37,370 nucleotides of DNA from assembly GCF_039812505.1 (NCBI RefSeq), contig NZ_JBDIAQ010000019.1, forward strand, positions 1 through 37,370, written 5' to 3'. Shown in pieces: positions 35,703 to 37,370 of the stretch. Made by a program: the position numbers and the translations under genes. How positions within the stretch are numbered: position 1 is the stretch's first letter; every line of letters starts with the position of its first letter. This DNA comes from Intrasporangium_A sp039812505. Its GTDB lineage: Bacteria > Actinomycetota > Actinomycetes > Actinomycetales > Dermatophilaceae. A model generated the notes under the pieces. That model was not told the DNA's origin. It was given only the letters and a program-made list of their open reading frames with translations, and did not search any database.

Positions 35703-35772
35703 TTAGGTGACAGACCCCGATCTGAAAACGGTCGATCGGATATGTGTCACCTAAACGGTCGTATAGATGACA
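35703..35772. repeat. Putative res-type site: inverted TTAGGTGACA and related boxes
   Basis: TTAGGTGACA at 35703-35712 and TGTCACCTAA at 35745-35754 are perfect inverted copies, 32 nt apart, and a third related box TAGATGACA is at 35764-35772. AAACGGTCG is directly repeated at 35726 and 35753. Half-sites of this kind immediately before a serine recombinase gene fit a crossover or res site or an autoregulatory operator. Confidence 0.6.
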
Positions 35773-35783
35773 AGGGGGCGGCG

Positions 35784-36401
35784 GTGCTGGTCGGCTACGC
35801 GCGGGTCTCCAAGGCGGACGGGTCGCAGACCACCGACCTGCAGCGCGACGCGCTGATCGCCGCCGGCATCGCCCCGGAGGCGCTGTACGAGGACAGGGCC
35901 TCCGGCAAGGGCGACGACCGGCCCCAGCTGGCCGCCTGCCTGAAAGCACTACGCACCGGCGAGGACACGCTGGTGGTGTGGAAGCTGGACCGGCTCGGCC
36001 GGGACCTGCGCCACCTGGTCAACATCGTCCACGACCTCACCGGGCGCGGCGTCGGGTTGCGGGTCCTCACCGGGCAGGGCGCCGCCATCGACACCGCCAC
36101 GCCCTCCGGCAAACTCGTCTTCGGGATCTTCGCCGCGCTGGCCGAGTACGAGCGGGCGCTCATCTCCGAGCGCACCAGGGCCGGGCTCGCCGCGGCCCGG
36201 GCCCGCGGCCGCAGGGGCGGGCGCCCGTTCAAGATGACCCCGGCCAAGGTCCGTCTGGCCGCCGCCTCCATGGGACGGCCCGACACCAACGTCGCCGCCC
36301 TGTGCCGGGAGCTCGGCATCACCCGGCAGACCCTGTACCGGCACGTCTCACCCACCGGCGAGATCCGGGACGACGGCAACAGGGTCCTCGCCCGCCGGTA
36401 G
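35784..36401 (+). CDS. Serine recombinase (resolvase/invertase family)
   Basis: A 205-residue small serine recombinase like the Tn3 resolvases and DNA invertases. The catalytic domain starts LVGYARVSKADGSQ with nucleophile Ser9; the Arg-rich active site YEDRASGKGDDRPQL and VVWKLDRLGRDLRHL follow. The long E helix EYERALISERTRAGLAAARARGRRGGRP leads to a C-terminal helix-turn-helix, NVAALCRELGITRQTLYRHV. The protein is complete, not truncated. GTG at 35784 gives the canonical N terminus; an in-frame ATG at 35742 would add 14 residues but starts inside the inverted repeat. No transposase accompanies it, so it may be a stand-alone resolvase, an invertase with a local substrate, or a transposon leftover. 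Confidence 0.93.
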   Translation: MLVGYARVSKADGSQTTDLQRDALIAAGIAPEALYEDRASGKGDDRPQLAACLKALRTGEDTLVVWKLDRLGRDLRHLVNIVHDLTGRGVGLRVLTGQGAAIDTATPSGKLVFGIFAALAEYERALISERTRAGLAAARARGRRGGRPFKMTPAKVRLAAASMGRPDTNVAALCRELGITRQTLYRHVSPTGEIRDDGNRVLARR

Positions 36402-36455
36402 CTGATCCGCGGCCCGGGGATGATCTCGGTCCCCCACCCGGAATCGGCGGGCGGC

Positions 36456-36546
36456 CTACTCGCCGTCGTCGATGGCCGCGTACAGCGCGTAGTCGGGCCG
36501 CCCCGATCTCCCGCCCGACACCTGGGCCAGCTTCACGGTGACCGGT
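36456..36546 (-). pseudogene. C-terminal gene fragment, unknown family
   Basis: On the minus strand the frame reads PVTVKLAQVSGGRSGRP, then DYALYAAIDDGE and TAG. The amino-acid mix and GC-rich third positions look coding, but an in-frame TAG lies five codons upstream and no ribosome binding site or larger frame continues it. It is likely the tail of a decayed gene, perhaps of a mobile element. I do not recognise the family. Confidence 0.35.
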
Positions 36547-36695
36547 CGGCGTGACGGCTATGGCACGGGGGATGACGCGCGCCCGACCTGGCGCACCGAC
36601 TTCGGGGGACCAGGAGCGTCTCGTACGTAGCATCCCCGGAAGGCCGCCTCGCCGTCCCCGTAGCGCGATCCACCTATCGGGCGCAGAAACTCCCC

Positions 36696-36739
36696 CCGTG
36701 CAGCGGACTTCGGACATCCGTGCAGACGACTTCGGACAT
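36696..36739. repeat. Tandem 22-bp direct repeat
   Basis: Units at 36696-36717 and 36718-36739 abut and differ at two positions; each contains CCGTGCAG and GACTTCGGACAT. Read on the minus strand the block begins with TGTGTCAATGTCCGAAGTCG, reminiscent of IS-element ends with repeated transposase-binding sites. No transposase is next to it. Confidence 0.75.
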
Positions 36740-36988
36740 TGACACATGGACTCTAATCTGACGTTCGTCACCGGTGTCGCGGAGTGTGGTGTACGGGTGT
36801 ACCCCAAACCGACACAGTAGGTTGCCGGCCGCTACTTGAGGAGGGCCTGAAAGGGCTGGTGAGAAAACCTCACTGCGTGAGAGGAGGCCACCACAAGTGG
36901 ACTTCCCACACCCCACACCCACAGCGTGGGCGCAGCAGCTGGGAGACGACACGAGTGCACATCAACCTCAATCGCCTCCCCAATAGTC

Positions 36989-37285
36989 TCATTCCCCGCG
37001 ATGCCGCATCTTATCGCGAGAAGCACGCCGTTTTCGACGGTTATGACGTACTTGCTTCGCGACTAGCCCCTCCACCATCAGCCAGGCGCAGGCACTAATC
37101 CATAACAGGGCTATCGATGAGCCGCTAGACGAAATTCCGACCACAACAAGGCTGACCGCTGAGCTGATGACCCATAAGTCCCGCTCCAACACGGTTTTGC
37201 CAATATATACGGTCAGCATGAAAGCGGCTGCCAGAACGACCAGGAGTAGAATCGGCGCTTCATCGATTACAGACGCGTTGCTCAC
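36989..37285 (-). CDS. Small polytopic membrane protein, unknown
   Basis: A 98-residue protein with three hydrophobic segments at about 10-28 (APILLLVVLAAAFMLTVYIG), 37-52 (LWVISSAVSLVVVGIS) and 55-74 (SSIALLWISACAWLMVEGLV) and a strongly basic tail (RHNRRKRRASRDKMRHRGE). Its codon use is less GC-biased than that of the core genes, suggesting acquisition. The GTG start overlaps the stop of the upstream gene (GTGA), so the two are translationally coupled. The positively charged tail should lie in the cytoplasm. No family is recognised. Confidence 0.7.
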   Translation of the reverse strand: MSNASVIDEAPILLLVVLAAAFMLTVYIGKTVLERDLWVISSAVSLVVVGISSSGSSIALLWISACAWLMVEGLVAKQVRHNRRKRRASRDKMRHRGE

Positions 37286-37370
37286 CGGCCGTTGTCCCTG
37301 GCTCGCTTGGCGTAGTACAGGTTTGCCCCCACAAGTATGGGTCGTACTCTTGGGGCCTGAACAGCTCCAC
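37282..37370 (-). CDS. Partial gene, C-terminal end only (runs off window)
   Basis: The last 28 residues of a protein on the minus strand, ending VGANLYYAKRARDNGR. The frame is supported by the 4-nt GTGA overlap with the membrane-protein gene and by plausible protein composition. The N terminus lies beyond position 37370, so function cannot be judged. Confidence 0.55.
   Translation of the reverse strand, partial: GAVQAPRVRPILVGANLYYAKRARDNGR

Larger units (their letters stand above)
35168..35783. other. Intergenic mosaic with repeats, no confident gene
   Basis: Starts with GC-rich sequence, then an AT-rich island at about 35355-35450 with paired palindromes, then three direct repeats at 35514-35585, an 8-bp inverted repeat at 35638-35669, and the recombinase-proximal 10-bp inverted repeat at 35703-35754. 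Short pieces recur: CGGCACATC at 35382 and 35652, GTTGCCGA at 35462 and 35638. A 71-codon minus frame at 35326-35541 has no recognisable features and is not called. Confidence 0.6.
36402..36988. other. Intergenic region with gene relic and repeats
   Basis: Contains a minus-strand gene tail at 36456-36546, a 22-bp tandem repeat at 36696-36739, and from about 36750 onward sequence with rising AT content. No full gene is supported on either strand. A small GTGAG/CTCAC hairpin lies near 36860-36874. Confidence 0.55.

Noticed and set aside
36784..37098. A 104-codon plus-strand frame
   Set aside because: It overlaps the better-supported minus-strand membrane protein and shows no recognisable features.

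Overview
The window is chromosomal DNA of a high-GC actinomycete. Most third codon positions are G or C, GTG starts and 4-bp ATGA/GTGA gene overlaps are common, and two gene neighbourhoods match ones known from Mycobacterium and other Actinomycetota. Placement in Micrococcales (an Intrasporangiaceae-like organism) is an impression only, because nothing here fixes the genus.

Layout. (1) 1-8832, all plus strand: ald, xerD, a parA-like ATPase, scpA, scpB, rluB, tyrA, cmk, der. This is a chromosome-maintenance, RNA-modification and housekeeping operon whose genes mostly touch or overlap. A tRNA-Pro(GGG) follows at 8952-9025. (2) 9130-11165: a small META-type lipoprotein, a polytopic membrane protein and a PaaI-type thioesterase. 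(3) 11332-20174: a conserved actinobacterial block, namely a CDP-alcohol phosphatidyltransferase, DUF881, Sbp, DUF881, gcvH, a GarA-like FHA protein, an FtsR-like MerR regulator, a DUF151 nuclease-like protein, a second MerR regulator, then a glycine riboswitch and gcvP. It joins envelope and division-associated genes to glycine cleavage and to a phosphothreonine-reading FHA protein. (4) 20245-32478: a varied set of metabolic and RNA-modification genes: a glutamate-cysteine ligase family protein, a histidine phosphatase, a SpoU/TrmH methyltransferase, an LLM monooxygenase with its FMN reductase, an L-2-hydroxyglutarate oxidase, DUF2695, yciO, an aldo/keto reductase, DUF2332, RlmC and a wax ester synthase/DGAT.

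(5) 32479-37370 is an accessory region unlike the rest. Coding density collapses. It holds a 1.3-kb stretch with no confident gene but with a long hairpin, an alpha/beta-hydrolase relic and a possible 31-residue membrane peptide. After that come an orphan PLAT plus beta-propeller protein, an AT-rich island with nested palindromes, several sets of direct repeats that look like transposon-end or recombinase-binding sites, a serine recombinase, a degraded gene tail, and a translationally coupled pair of small genes running off the right edge. It looks like a recombination hotspot or the start of a genomic island.

Regulatory features worth reading: several genes have a -10-like hexamer 6-7 nt before the start codon and so are probably leaderless; xerD appears to start at CTG; six direct repeats lie in the leader of the second MerR gene; a glycine riboswitch precedes gcvP; a MarR-type palindrome precedes the LLM operon.
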